A DNA stretch of 64,000 bases from the NCBI RefSeq assembly GCF_026586805.1, contig NZ_JAPFHA010000010.1, forward strand, positions 88,959 through 152,958. The letters are read 5' to 3'. This DNA comes from Niveibacterium sp. 24ML. GTDB lineage: Bacteria; Pseudomonadota; Gammaproteobacteria; Burkholderiales; Rhodocyclaceae. The notes below the pieces were generated by a model. That model searched no databases. It was not told the DNA's origin and saw only the letters and a list, made by a program, of their open reading frames with translations. This document shows, piece after piece, positions 34,457-42,734 of this stretch. The translations under genes and the position numbers were made by a program. The stretch's first letter is position 1, and the number at the start of each line of letters is the position of its first letter.

Positions 34457-36294
34457 TCGCGGCCGGGGTCGGACGCAAGACGATCGATCTGCTCTTCATA
34501 AGCGCGCAGGAAGGCGCGCCCGAACAGGGTCTGGAAGTCATCTTCCGCTTCGCGTGAGATGTCGGCGAAGTGTTGCTCGTACAGATCCCACAATTTGGCC
34601 TTGCGTGCGCCGGGCAAGACGCTGTCGAGGAATCCGCGCTCGCTGATGCGCCCTTCGAGTTGTTCGGGCTTGAAGCGATCGAGCACGCCGCTGAGCGCGG
34701 CACGCATGCCTGCCATGAAGCCGAACTGGTGCGAGCGCAGGTCGTCGTAGGCATCGCGCATCGCGGCCACCGGCTCCATGAATCCGCGGCCCTGCGGCGC
34801 AAGCAACTGAACCAGCGCGAATTCAACATCGGGCGCGAACTTCAGGGGGTTGTTCTCCTTGCTGACAATCATCGTCACTTCCGCGCGGATTTCGCGTTTG
34901 GTCAGCGCGCGGGCGGTGAGCAGCGCCATGGTGCCGGCTACCGATTCACGCAGCACCCGGCCGATCTGCTCCATGCGCTCGGGCGAGAGGCCATCGCTCG
35001 GTTGCAGCGGGAAGCCGAGTCCGCGCTGGAATGCGGCGAGCAGCGCATCGGGCGACGCAGACGTCGCGCTCTGGTGCACAGGCGGTGTCGTGGCCAGTGG
35101 CGGGGCGCTGACCGGTGCGGGCGTTGGCTGGGGCGTTGCTGCCGCCGGGGCCGGGGCGGGCGCGACCGGGGGCGTGATGGTGGGTGCGACGACAGGCGGA
35201 ATGGCCGGCGCTTGCTCAATTCGCACCGAGACCGCGGCTGCCCCCTTGCTTGCCGGTGGCACGAACAGTTCGTTAATGTCGCTCGGAGCGGGTGCGGACT
35301 GCACCAGTGGCGTTTCAGTCCACGACACGACGATCCCGGAACTGGCGCCCGCGTCGGTAGTAGGTGCCGGGGGCGGCAGTGGGTTGGGCGCAGGCGCCAG
35401 CGTGGGGGCCGGGCCAATCGGACGTGGCGGTGTGAAGCTCTCGCCGAGCATGGGTGCGTCATCGCGGCCTGGTGCGGCTGCGGGTGCGGGCGCCGGCGTG
35501 CCGCCAAACAGCGCCAGCGGGTCGGCCGCATTCGGTTGCGCCGCGGGCGGTGCGGTGTGCGATGACAAGGGCGTGCCGGCGAAGGGGTCGGCCGCGCTGC
35601 TGGCTGTTCCCAGGCCAAAAAGATCATCGACGGAAGCTGCGGGCGCCAGGTTCAGATCCATGCCCAAGGGGGCGGCCGGCCTGGGGGCAGGAGCGGGCAT
35701 TGCAAACGGATCAGGCGGCGGCGGAGCGGCGTGCGAGGGGGCTGGCGTGGGGGGGGGACTCGCGACCGCGAAGACCGCAAACGGATCGTCGGCGTTATCG
35801 AAAGCGGATGGACTCGGCGGCACCGTCGGCTTGGCGGCGGCAGGGGGTGCAGCGGGTGCAAAGGCGGCGGGTGCAAAGGAGGCGGGGGCGCCGAAGGGGT
35901 CCGTGCTTGGCGCCCCACCGAAGAGGCCGAGCGGATCGTTGCCACTCGCTGCGCTCGCCGGCGCAGTGCTGAGCGCGGGTGCGGGGCGATCGATGTGCGC
36001 GCGCAATTCATAGCTGCCGATGACCAGGGTATCGCCATCCGCAACCGCCATCCGATTGCCGCGACCGACCGGGCGGCCGTTGATGAGCGTTGGGTTGCCG
36101 CCATGATCTTCGATTATGAAGACGCCGTTTTCGCACAGCACTTGCGCATGCAGTCGCGAAATGTGGCGTTCCGGGTCCGGCAGGACCAGCGCGTTGCCAG
36201 GCTCGCGCCCAATCGAGCCACCCAGCGGCCCAAATTCCGCCTGAATTGGCTGTGGGGCACTGCTGCCCTTGAAGGAGGTGACGGTCAGTCTCAT
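34453..36294 (-). CDS. tagH: T6SS FHA-domain protein TagH (Fha)
   Basis: A 613-residue protein that binds phosphothreonine and, once phosphorylated by PpkA, permits T6SS assembly. The N-terminal FHA domain (about 20-105) has GREPGNALVLPD, RHISRLHAQV and NPTLINGRPV. A long low-complexity Pro/Ala linker (about 110-400) with repeated DPFA/DPLGLFG motifs follows. The C-terminal T6SS FHA domain (about 405-600) has DALLAAFQRGLG and NNPLKFAPD. The ATG at 36294 gives the normal FHA start; the frame open to 36573 is not supported. The linker contains a 9-base C tract at 35749-35757. Confidence 0.92.
   Translation of the reverse strand: MRLTVTSFKGSSAPQPIQAEFGPLGGSIGREPGNALVLPDPERHISRLHAQVLCENGVFIIEDHGGNPTLINGRPVGRGNRMAVADGDTLVIGSYELRAHIDRPAPALSTAPASAASGNDPLGLFGGAPSTDPFGAPASFAPAAFAPAAPPAAAKPTVPPSPSAFDNADDPFAVFAVASPPPTPAPSHAAPPPPDPFAMPAPAPRPAAPLGMDLNLAPAASVDDLFGLGTASSAADPFAGTPLSSHTAPPAAQPNAADPLALFGGTPAPAPAAAPGRDDAPMLGESFTPPRPIGPAPTLAPAPNPLPPPAPTTDAGASSGIVVSWTETPLVQSAPAPSDINELFVPPASKGAAAVSVRIEQAPAIPPVVAPTITPPVAPAPAPAAATPQPTPAPVSAPPLATTPPVHQSATSASPDALLAAFQRGLGFPLQPSDGLSPERMEQIGRVLRESVAGTMALLTARALTKREIRAEVTMIVSKENNPLKFAPDVEFALVQLLAPQGRGFMEPVAAMRDAYDDLRSHQFGFMAGMRAALSGVLDRFKPEQLEGRISERGFLDSVLPGARKAKLWDLYEQHFADISREAEDDFQTLFGRAFLRAYEEQIDRLASDPGRE
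35749..35757. repeat. 9-bp homopolymeric C/G tract in the tagH linker
   Basis: Nine G on the plus strand (nine C in the coding strand) encode consecutive prolines between the FHA and C-terminal domains. Reading either +1 or -1 across the tract meets a stop within about 15 to 45 codons, so slippage would leave an FHA-only fragment. Confidence 0.9.
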
Positions 36295-36337
36295 GTCGAT
36301 CGGCCAGCGTGACAGTGTTGTTGGATTATGCCGCGAG

Positions 36338-37552
36338 CTAGATGGCCGGTGGCGGCGAGAAAACGCGAGTGCCTGCGAGGGCGGCGCGGGCGCCGAAATC
36401 CCAACGGGCTTCGAGGTCGATGGTCTTCTGGGCCATGGAACTGAGCGTTCTGCAGATGTCGTGCCCGCGGCACCAGCGATTGCCGACCTGCCATTGCGCA
36501 GCGTTGTCCCGCCACTGCTGCTGTGCGCGTTGCACGTCTGGCAGGCGCACTTCTTCAGGGAAATCGCGAGCAAAGTCGTCCGCGTCGTCCGCAGGAGTCA
36601 AGGCCACCCGTTCGCCTTCGACATCAAAACCGGTGATGCGGGCCCAGGCAAGGCCTGCCGCCGCTGCGCAAGCCGCGTCCGGATCCTGAATGGCGATCAG
36701 CAAGGGTTCGAAGGCCGCGGGGTGACCGGCCCGTGCGAGCAGGGCAAAGCGCTTTTTGCCCTGGAGAGCGAGCAAGGCATGAATGCCCTGATCGTCAAGT
36801 TCGCGCTGCAGCGTCGCGGCAGTCCAGTCGAGTCCGATTGAATCGCCACTTTCGGCAAGTTGCTTGATCACGCGCGGCACCCAGGATTCGCCGCGCCAGA
36901 CACCGGCTTCAAGGGCTGCTGCGCGCAATTGAGCGTCGCTGTGTGCGATGGCTGCCGCGTAGGGGCGAGGAATGGGCTCACTTTGCTGATCAATCTGCAG
37001 AACCGCCCGCCATGCCTGGCTTGCGATCGCTGGGTCGGCCTCGTCCAGCAGTGTTGCCAGCCGGGGATGGGTGGGTTCGAGGCGCCGCTGCGTTGCGAGC
37101 ACAACGGCGGCGGCCGCGGCGTGATGCGATTGCCCGTGTGTCAGCGCAGCGCGCAGCGTGGCTTCAGTGTGCAGCGGGGATGCCATGCCCAGCGCATCGC
37201 GCAGGCCAAGGAGTCGCTCTCCACTTGCGGCGGCAAAAGCCTCAAGAATGGTTCGAGCTGCATTTGCGCTGCCAGACCGCAGCATGGGCCATGCACCGGC
37301 GAATACCTCGTCGCGATCTTCGCTGAGCAGGCTGGGTGCGGCAATCTCTGCGAGCGCATCGCCGGTGATCAAGAGCCCTTGAAGGTGGGCTTCTATCCGC
37401 TCGTTGAGTTCGGCAAAGGCTCGCGTCGTCAGTTCGGTCGATCGAAGCGAGTGCCGGCGTCGATGCCAAAGATAGGCCAGTTCCTCGGCGTGAGTCTGCG
37501 CGAGTTCCGGGATGTGGTTCTGGCGGCGATTGAGCGGCTTGACAGAAAGCAT
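36338..37552 (-). CDS. TIGR02270-family HEAT-repeat-like protein
   Basis: A 404-residue all-alpha protein with a repeated Leu/Ala helix pattern, for example SEDRDEVFAGAWPMLRSG and DPAIASQAWRAVLQID, resembling HEAT repeats. Proteins of this family (TIGR02270) are found almost only in T6SS loci together with DUF2169 and PAAR-like effector-loading genes, but their job is not known. The C-terminal NRWCRGHDIC segment, with two Cys, is characteristic. The ATG at 37552 lies seven bases after the DUF6484 stop. Membership is recalled from pattern, so the family name is probable, not certain. Confidence 0.72.
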   Translation of the reverse strand: MLSVKPLNRRQNHIPELAQTHAEELAYLWHRRRHSLRSTELTTRAFAELNERIEAHLQGLLITGDALAEIAAPSLLSEDRDEVFAGAWPMLRSGSANAARTILEAFAAASGERLLGLRDALGMASPLHTEATLRAALTHGQSHHAAAAAVVLATQRRLEPTHPRLATLLDEADPAIASQAWRAVLQIDQQSEPIPRPYAAAIAHSDAQLRAAALEAGVWRGESWVPRVIKQLAESGDSIGLDWTAATLQRELDDQGIHALLALQGKKRFALLARAGHPAAFEPLLIAIQDPDAACAAAAGLAWARITGFDVEGERVALTPADDADDFARDFPEEVRLPDVQRAQQQWRDNAAQWQVGNRWCRGHDICRTLSSMAQKTIDLEARWDFGARAALAGTRVFSPPPAI

Positions 37553-37559
37553 GGGTCGC

Positions 37560-37988
37560 CTAGTTGATCGAAACGCTTCCGGCCTTGATCCGCTGGAGAC
37601 CCTTTGCACGGATCAGCACGTCGTCGCCCTTCAGAATGGCCTTTCCGTCCGCCCGCAGATCAAGCACCGTGTCTCCGCACCGCAAGGTGACCGACTCAGT
37701 GGCTTCAAGCGTGATTCGCGCCTGCGGCTCCGGCTTTTGGTAGGCGCCAACCCGGCCTAATGCGAGGCCCTTTCCGGTTGAATCCGGGGGCAGCACGGCG
37801 AGGCGGTCGCCGGGCTGGAGGACGAGGTCTGCGCCGGTGACGAGCCAGTCGCAATCGAACTCGCGGCCAGCGTCGTCACGGACAGTCAGATTGCCTTCTT
37901 CGGTAATCGCGATTAACTCCGCGCGAAGGGGAGTACCCGATTCGCTTGCCAGCACTGCAGCGATCGGGATGACATTTGAGCGTTTCAT
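37560..37988 (-). CDS. DUF6484 protein, VgrG-tip-like OB and needle segment
   Basis: The 142-residue protein has an N-terminal OB-like part (VLASESGTPLRAELIAIT, DRLAVLPP) and a C-terminal beta-needle part with alternating short strands (ARITLEATESVTLRCGD, AILKGDDVLIRAKG) ending in KAGSVSIN. The same kind of tail ends VgrG and related spike proteins. It has GGAG before its ATG. It sits between the immunity genes and the TIGR02270 gene. Members of this family occur beside DUF2169 genes in T6SS islands; a spike-decorating or effector-carrier role is inferred. Confidence 0.72.
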   Translation of the reverse strand: MKRSNVIPIAAVLASESGTPLRAELIAITEEGNLTVRDDAGREFDCDWLVTGADLVLQPGDRLAVLPPDSTGKGLALGRVGAYQKPEPQARITLEATESVTLRCGDTVLDLRADGKAILKGDDVLIRAKGLQRIKAGSVSIN

Positions 37989-38035
37989 TACTTGGACTCC
38001 GAAACGTATTGACTGAAAGCCTGGAGACTTCTGGA

Positions 38036-38584
38036 TCACCCTGTCCAGGATTCGGGTGCAATAAACTGCAGTGTGTCAATTCCGGCGGCTTGTATGGCTG
38101 CTTTGATTGAGTCATGCACAACGATCGCATTAACAGATTCGGCGAGGCGGAACATCAGCGCATCGCCGATCGCCTCCTCGTTCAACCGTACACCGCCAAG
38201 CAGTTCGTTGCCGCCTTTGATGTATCCGCGCTGGGCTACGGTTGAAATTTTTCCGATCAGATTGAATGCGACATGCGTGTCCTGGCGAATTGAGCCATCT
38301 GGCATTTCGAAGACGAGAGGATAGGAATCAATATTGGACACGCTCCCTTTCGTTAGCGTTTCCAACAAGCGCTTGCTCATGATCGGTAAAGGGACCTGCC
38401 ACATTTCGCCGATCACGCTGTTTGGGCGAGGCGCTACCGTCACGCGAACGGGAAGCGGAGGCGGTTCGTCGAATCGATCCGCAGACATCCAGTCCCGCAA
38501 GGGGTCAGGGTCTTCCGAAAAATCGTAGTCAAGCATGGCGAGATATCCGACTTCTGGATCCGGGCAATGCATCATGTAATACAT
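38036..38584 (-). CDS. Imm11/DUF1629-type putative immunity protein, copy A
   Basis: The 182-residue soluble protein has the layout of the Imm11 (MXAN_0049, DUF1629) immunity family: a MYYMMHC start, an internal EMWQVPLPIMSKRLLETL helix, VAFNLIGKIS, a long variable region, then LMFRLAESVNAIVVHDS and a closing PESWTG. It is clearly homologous to the next gene upstream. GC content is near 50 percent in its lines, well below the T6SS structural genes. As the copy farther from the nuclease it may protect against a different or former toxin. Confidence 0.7.
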   Translation of the reverse strand: MYYMMHCPDPEVGYLAMLDYDFSEDPDPLRDWMSADRFDEPPPLPVRVTVAPRPNSVIGEMWQVPLPIMSKRLLETLTKGSVSNIDSYPLVFEMPDGSIRQDTHVAFNLIGKISTVAQRGYIKGGNELLGGVRLNEEAIGDALMFRLAESVNAIVVHDSIKAAIQAAGIDTLQFIAPESWTG

Positions 38585-38648
38585 GGTGGTTCCTATTGGT
38601 GATCCTACCGTGCCCCATCAATGTTTGTGCGGAAGGCTCCCCAGTAGA

Positions 38649-39209
38649 TCATCCTACCCAGGTCTCTGGCGGCATGAAGGTTAGCGTGCTTATCCCCGTC
38701 GCCTCAATCACGGTTTTCACATCCTCGCTGACCAGGATCGCACTCACGGATTCGGCGAGCCGAAACATCTTTCCTCCTGCGACCTTCTCTGGGTCGATGA
38801 TGAGGTGATCGATGTCCGCCGAAATAAGGCGATCAGTGGAGCCTGGTGCGTACCGTGTCCCCTGTGCGTCTGCCGCTGCAATGACGCCGATGATGTTAAA
38901 TGCCAGATAGCCATCGATGATGTTCCCACTTTGCTTGTCTTCTAGCAGCACAGGGTAGGTGTCGAGGTTGCTTACGCCTGCGGCCAGCAGTGCTTTGTGC
39001 AAGCGCGCGGTCATCAGCGGGAGCGGGGTCTCCCACATTTCCGCGAGTACGCTTTGCTTATCCAGAATAACGCGGGCCCTGAGCGGTTCCTTCGGCTCGT
39101 CGTCAAAACGATCTCCCGTATTCCAGAATCTAAATGGATCGTCGTCACGGTATTCAATTCGTCCCAGATATGCGTTCGGTGGGTCAAAACACTTAAGCAC
39201 GAAGTACAT
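38649..39209 (-). CDS. Imm11/DUF1629-type putative immunity protein, copy B, next to the AHH toxin
   Basis: A 186-residue paralogue of copy A with the same order of blocks: MYFVLKC, EMWETPLPLMTARLHKAL, GYLAFNIIGVIAA, MFRLAESVSAILVSED and a terminal PPETWVG. It follows the AHH nuclease gene by 29 bases in the same direction, the standard place for a cognate immunity gene. The protein is acidic, with no signal peptide, consistent with neutralising a cytosolic nuclease. The pairing is inferred from order, not proven. Confidence 0.75.
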   Translation of the reverse strand: MYFVLKCFDPPNAYLGRIEYRDDDPFRFWNTGDRFDDEPKEPLRARVILDKQSVLAEMWETPLPLMTARLHKALLAAGVSNLDTYPVLLEDKQSGNIIDGYLAFNIIGVIAAADAQGTRYAPGSTDRLISADIDHLIIDPEKVAGGKMFRLAESVSAILVSEDVKTVIEATGISTLTFMPPETWVG

Positions 39210-39238
39210 GTAACGAACTCCAGGATGCGAGGCCTAGC

Positions 39239-40261
39239 TTAGATTTTTGCCCAGGCTTTTCCGGCCGCGCGGGCAGTCATGTAGGCTTGACCCCATTTTG
39301 ATGTGAATAGGTTCATTGCCCAGGTCGAGCCATTAACGAAGCCCTTCAATCGAGCCGATACGCCGTTGAGTCGGGCTACGAGGCCCGCAGGTGGTGGGTA
39401 GCCGATCTGAGACCATTTCGAGCGCGTCTTCTCGCATTCGCTGCACGGACACGCATCGGTTCGTTCCTCGTAATGTCGATACTTCTTCGCCAGTGCGGCG
39501 GCGATCGAATCGAGCTTCAGCTGGACTTCGCTACTGTAATTTCCGTGACGGTCATGGAATTGACCTGGAGCTCCCAGCATGGCTTGGCGGACATACTGCC
39601 ACTTAGGAGTCGTCTCAGTCATCGATTCCGGGCTTCCGGTCAGGTATGCGGAGCCATCAGCGTCTTCTCCCGGAATATCTTCCTCTTCCAGATCCGGCTC
39701 GTCTGCGGTGCTCCACACCCTTAGCCCACCACGTCCCCCTCCGACTGCATACGAGCCAGGCAAGTAGACGCCGTTCTCGCTTCCATTGACGTTATACCCT
39801 ACGTCCCGCCATAGCTTCCCCTTTACGGTGCCGCCTTTCACTGGCTCTGCCGTGTGCAGGTGAACCATGAAAGGCACGAGCCGGCTGTCCTTTAGCGCTT
39901 CTTGTGCGGGGATCAAATGATGGGCCGCGCAGCGCACAGGAAGTTTATGTATTTCGTCGTTGACGGAAATTGTCACCGGCCAGCTTGCCTTGACTTCCGC
40001 AGAAGCGCCGCGCAAGGAGCTTGGCGAATGAAATGAATGGGTTTCAATGTAGCGAGGGTTCTCTACCCGATCAGGTTTTGGTTTAGCCACCAGGTCGGTG
40101 CTTCGCTGACTCTTGAGTTGTTTTGCTAGCTCACTGCCCGATCCGATCAGTTCATTTTCTCCTGGATTAGACTCTGGCGGTGTTTCATGTGAGAAAGGGC
40201 ACCCTGGCGAATCAGGGTCATCGATTATGCCGATTGCAATTGGTTCGCCAAATTGAGTCAT
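39239..40261 (-). CDS. T6SS effector: AHH-family HNH/EndoVII-superfold nuclease toxin
   Basis: A 340-residue protein with the AHH nuclease pattern: AAHHLIPAQEAL at about 112-123 (AHH at 113-115), then VGYNVNGSENGVYLP, and QFHDRHGNYSSEVQLKLDSI at about 234-253. Zinc or metal-bound His residues in this family cut DNA or RNA. An acidic insertion (EEEDIPGEDADG) splits the core. A C-terminal extension has a CPCSEC cluster and an amphipathic tail. The N-terminal 60 residues contain DDPDSPGCPF and may be the loading part. It starts four bases after the PAAR-like gene. Lower GC than its surroundings suggests transfer. Confidence 0.82.
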   Translation of the reverse strand: MTQFGEPIAIGIIDDPDSPGCPFSHETPPESNPGENELIGSGSELAKQLKSQRSTDLVAKPKPDRVENPRYIETHSFHSPSSLRGASAEVKASWPVTISVNDEIHKLPVRCAAHHLIPAQEALKDSRLVPFMVHLHTAEPVKGGTVKGKLWRDVGYNVNGSENGVYLPGSYAVGGGRGGLRVWSTADEPDLEEEDIPGEDADGSAYLTGSPESMTETTPKWQYVRQAMLGAPGQFHDRHGNYSSEVQLKLDSIAAALAKKYRHYEERTDACPCSECEKTRSKWSQIGYPPPAGLVARLNGVSARLKGFVNGSTWAMNLFTSKWGQAYMTARAAGKAWAKI

Positions 40262-40265
40262 TTTC

Positions 40266-40646
40266 TCACCCGCAAATATTCTTCTTGTTGTGCCACAGCG
40301 GGTCGCCCATTCTGCATACATTTTTTCCGTCAAGCATGACGTTGAATGAGTACATCAGGAATTCGCACTCCTGCTTGATCGTGCCGCTGATGACACCGCC
40401 CACCGATCCGGGTTCGTCGCCGGCGCTCATCATGTATTTGGCGCCCTTGACCATGACCATGTTGCCGTCGGCCTTCACGGTGCTGGTGCCTGAGCTGGTG
40501 TCGGACGACTTGCCTATGTTGGGATACGGGATCGGGATGGGCGGTGCGGGCGGCGCAGGGGTCTTGCACACGTCCGGGAAGACCATGCTCATTCCGCCGC
40601 TGCCTTTGTGCGCGAAACCTTGGATGTTATGGACAGTGCAGGGCAT
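40266..40646 (-). CDS. PAAR-like DUF4150 spike-tip protein
   Basis: The 126-residue protein matches the Tox-PAAR-like (DUF4150) group: VFPDVCKTPAPPAPPIPIPY, NMVMVKGAKYMMSAGDEPGS and the metal-site style C-terminus VCRMGDPLWHNKKN. Such proteins cap the VgrG spike in place of a classical PAAR protein and link toxins to it; no other PAAR gene is present in the window. AGGAG precedes the ATG. It lies 17 bases after the ketosynthase-fold gene and 4 bases before the AHH toxin, so tip and cargo are made together. Confidence 0.88.
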   Translation of the reverse strand: MPCTVHNIQGFAHKGSGGMSMVFPDVCKTPAPPAPPIPIPYPNIGKSSDTSSGTSTVKADGNMVMVKGAKYMMSAGDEPGSVGGVISGTIKQECEFLMYSFNVMLDGKNVCRMGDPLWHNKKNICG

Positions 40647-40663
40647 CTGGCGCTCCTGTTAGG

Positions 40664-41719
40664 TTATGCGGTGCCTTCAAATACGACAGCGGCGCGATCG
40701 GCGTGGTCGGATGAGGCGTAAACCAGGCATGGCGCGCGACGGTAGCCCTCGCTAACGCCATGGGCGGCCACGGCGGCGAGGGCAATTCCGTGCGCGGCAC
40801 CGAGGTCGCCAAAGCACTCCGCGGGGTGTTCCATTTGCGTCTCATCACCGAACGCCTGAGCGTTGCGGATCCGGGCTACGCCGAACTCCCGTGCCCAGTA
40901 GCGCTCGCCATTGAAACTGCTGAACACGGTTTGAATCGGCGTGTCGGTTGCCGCTTGAGCCAGCACCTCGGAGACGGCGGCTGCGAGGCCTTCGCCGAGG
41001 TATGGCGCTTGAGCGTAAAGATTGCCCGGTTCCTGACCGCTTGCACTTCCGCTCAGCCGGACAAGCGCCTTTAGTCCGGTTCCTGTAATTGCCGTGTCCT
41101 TGGCCAGCAGGATGAAGCCTGCGCCTTCGGACGGCGTGAAGCCATCGCTGACGGTTTCGCCACGAATGCGTTGTTCCCGGTCCAGCGTGCCGAGAATGTA
41201 GAGGTCGTTCAGACTGTCGACACCGCCTACGAGCACGTAAGGGGATTGCCCACTCTCGATGATTCTGACTGCCTGACTCAGCGCCATCAACGCAGAAGCA
41301 CGACCGCGCGGTGCGGCGACACTGGCTGACAGATCGAAGCAGGGGCCACTTTGCAAGGCCAGCCGCTGCAGAAAGCGAGCCGGCTCTATCGCAATCTGGG
41401 TGTGATGCTCGGGTAGGCCCAGCAGCAAGGGGGGCGGAGTGATTTGGGCCGGGATCGCACTGAGCGTGTCTGACAGTGCCGCGTGGGCCAGGCGTAGCAT
41501 CCGGGCTTCTCGGGCCTGAATTGACTCGTTGGCCAGGGAGGGGGCGAGTGCAGGCAACCCAGACTCAGGGACCCGGCCCACAATGAAGGGCTCAAACCGC
41601 CGATCGAGCCAGCTGCATTCACGCAATCGAGGCATGCGTGCACGGGTCGCGGCGGCGGTTTCTCCTAGGCTCAAACCGACAGGAGTGACCAAGCCTGCGG
41701 CTACGACGACGCAGGTCAT
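40664..41719 (-). CDS. Catalytically degenerate beta-ketoacyl-synthase-fold protein
   Basis: The 351-residue protein has thiolase-fold features of ketosynthases: RASALMALSQAVRIIESG after the nucleophile elbow, VLVGGVDSL, DGFTPSEGAGFILLAKD and DLGAAHGIALAA near the end. The nucleophile Cys is missing (Ser/Ala/Gly around residues 131-141), and the usual GHTLGAAG motif reads FGDLGAAHG, so the catalytic His is gone too. It therefore cannot be a normal condensing enzyme. It overlaps DUF2169 by ATGA and precedes the PAAR-like gene. A structural or effector-chaperone role is inferred from this position. Confidence 0.8.
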   Translation of the reverse strand: MTCVVVAAGLVTPVGLSLGETAAATRARMPRLRECSWLDRRFEPFIVGRVPESGLPALAPSLANESIQAREARMLRLAHAALSDTLSAIPAQITPPPLLLGLPEHHTQIAIEPARFLQRLALQSGPCFDLSASVAAPRGRASALMALSQAVRIIESGQSPYVLVGGVDSLNDLYILGTLDREQRIRGETVSDGFTPSEGAGFILLAKDTAITGTGLKALVRLSGSASGQEPGNLYAQAPYLGEGLAAAVSEVLAQAATDTPIQTVFSSFNGERYWAREFGVARIRNAQAFGDETQMEHPAECFGDLGAAHGIALAAVAAHGVSEGYRRAPCLVYASSDHADRAAVVFEGTA

Positions 41720-42729
41720 GGGTGCAGCGCCTTATCGTACGCGACCCTTAGGGTTCGCAGTTTCAACAGGCGTTTGTCGACGGCGAGTTCCGCCCGCCAC
41801 ACCATCTGCATCCGCCCGGTATCAGGTTCGAACAGTACGGTGTCGAGCAGGGGTTTGGACGCGATGTTCGCGCCGGCAAAGTCGAATTCGAGCTCGACGT
41901 CCGGCTCGGGAAGTGCGAAGGCCAGCGGCGTCGCGGCCACCCCACGCAGAACGACGTCCTCGCCGCCTTCGAGCCGCGATGGTGAGATCAATGCGGGTGG
42001 CGCAGCATGAAGAAATAGCGGGTTGAAATCGAATGGGAGATGGGGAGCACGAGTCTTTTGCCAAGCCTCGTCGTATGTGCCGGCATGGCGACTGCGGAAC
42101 TGCCAAACGGGCGCCACCGGGGCGTATCCGACTGGCGCCGGGCGGTCCTGGGGAGTTGTAATCCGACACTCGGGTGATTCAATGCAGGGCAGTGGTCGAC
42201 CTTCGAAGTCCGTTTCCCAACTGCCGATGAATCCCCTGCCGACTGGGTTTCGTGCTTCGACCTCCATCGGCTGATCCGGGTTGGGCGGGGTTGTTCCGCC
42301 GTACGCAAGTTCCCAGCGCAGTGGCATGCGGTCGAATGCTTTTGGATCAGTCGGGCGCCAGGATTTTCCGTCGCGCGTCCAGAAGCGTTCACCGCTGACG
42401 CGCAAGGTCTCGATTACCGGGCCAACCTGGAGCGTAACGTCCATGACGCCGACCGGGCCGCTGATCGATATCGCCCGCCCGATCAGCATGATGTCGGTTG
42501 TCGGCTTGAGCAAGGTAACGTCGCCTGCGGCGCGCAGTGAGGAGCTCGTTGGGTCGCCCCAGTACACATCGGCAGCGAGAAAGCCGGCTTGACGCGGCGA
42601 CGGTACAGGTCGGCCGCTGGTCAGGTCATAAGTGATTTTCAGCGCGGCGTAGGCCGTTTCAACGCCCGATGGGGCGGGAAACACCGAGAGCACGGCAGGG
42701 AAGGGTGTGCGGTTGTCGACCTGAAGCAT
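41716..42729 (-). CDS. DUF2169 T6SS effector-loading adaptor
   Basis: A 337-residue DUF2169 protein; family members act as chaperone-adaptors that mount toxins on VgrG or PAAR in T6SS loci. Typical stretches are MLQVDNRTPFPAVLSVFP, LKITYDL, LLKPTTDIMLIG, MDVTLQVGPVIETLRVSGERFW, PLRWELAYGGT and NPVGRGFIGSW, followed by a C-terminal part with VELEFDFAGA. It lies five bases after vgrG and is coupled to the ketosynthase-fold gene by ATGA. The order vgrG-DUF2169-ketosynthase-fold-DUF4150-toxin-immunity is a coherent loading module. Confidence 0.92.
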   Translation of the reverse strand: MLQVDNRTPFPAVLSVFPAPSGVETAYAALKITYDLTSGRPVPSPRQAGFLAADVYWGDPTSSSLRAAGDVTLLKPTTDIMLIGRAISISGPVGVMDVTLQVGPVIETLRVSGERFWTRDGKSWRPTDPKAFDRMPLRWELAYGGTTPPNPDQPMEVEARNPVGRGFIGSWETDFEGRPLPCIESPECRITTPQDRPAPVGYAPVAPVWQFRSRHAGTYDEAWQKTRAPHLPFDFNPLFLHAAPPALISPSRLEGGEDVVLRGVAATPLAFALPEPDVELEFDFAGANIASKPLLDTVLFEPDTGRMQMVWRAELAVDKRLLKLRTLRVAYDKALHP

Positions 42730-42734
42730 CGGCG

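Noticed and set aside
34850..36013. 387-codon Gly/Ala-rich plus-strand frame opposite the tagH linker
   Set aside because: The composition is the mirror of the Pro/Ala linker of TagH; no ribosome site or motif supports it.
36338..37552. Reading the TIGR02270-like gene as a broken or fused gene
   Set aside because: The frame is continuous, has a plausible start and stop, and the length suits a complete protein.
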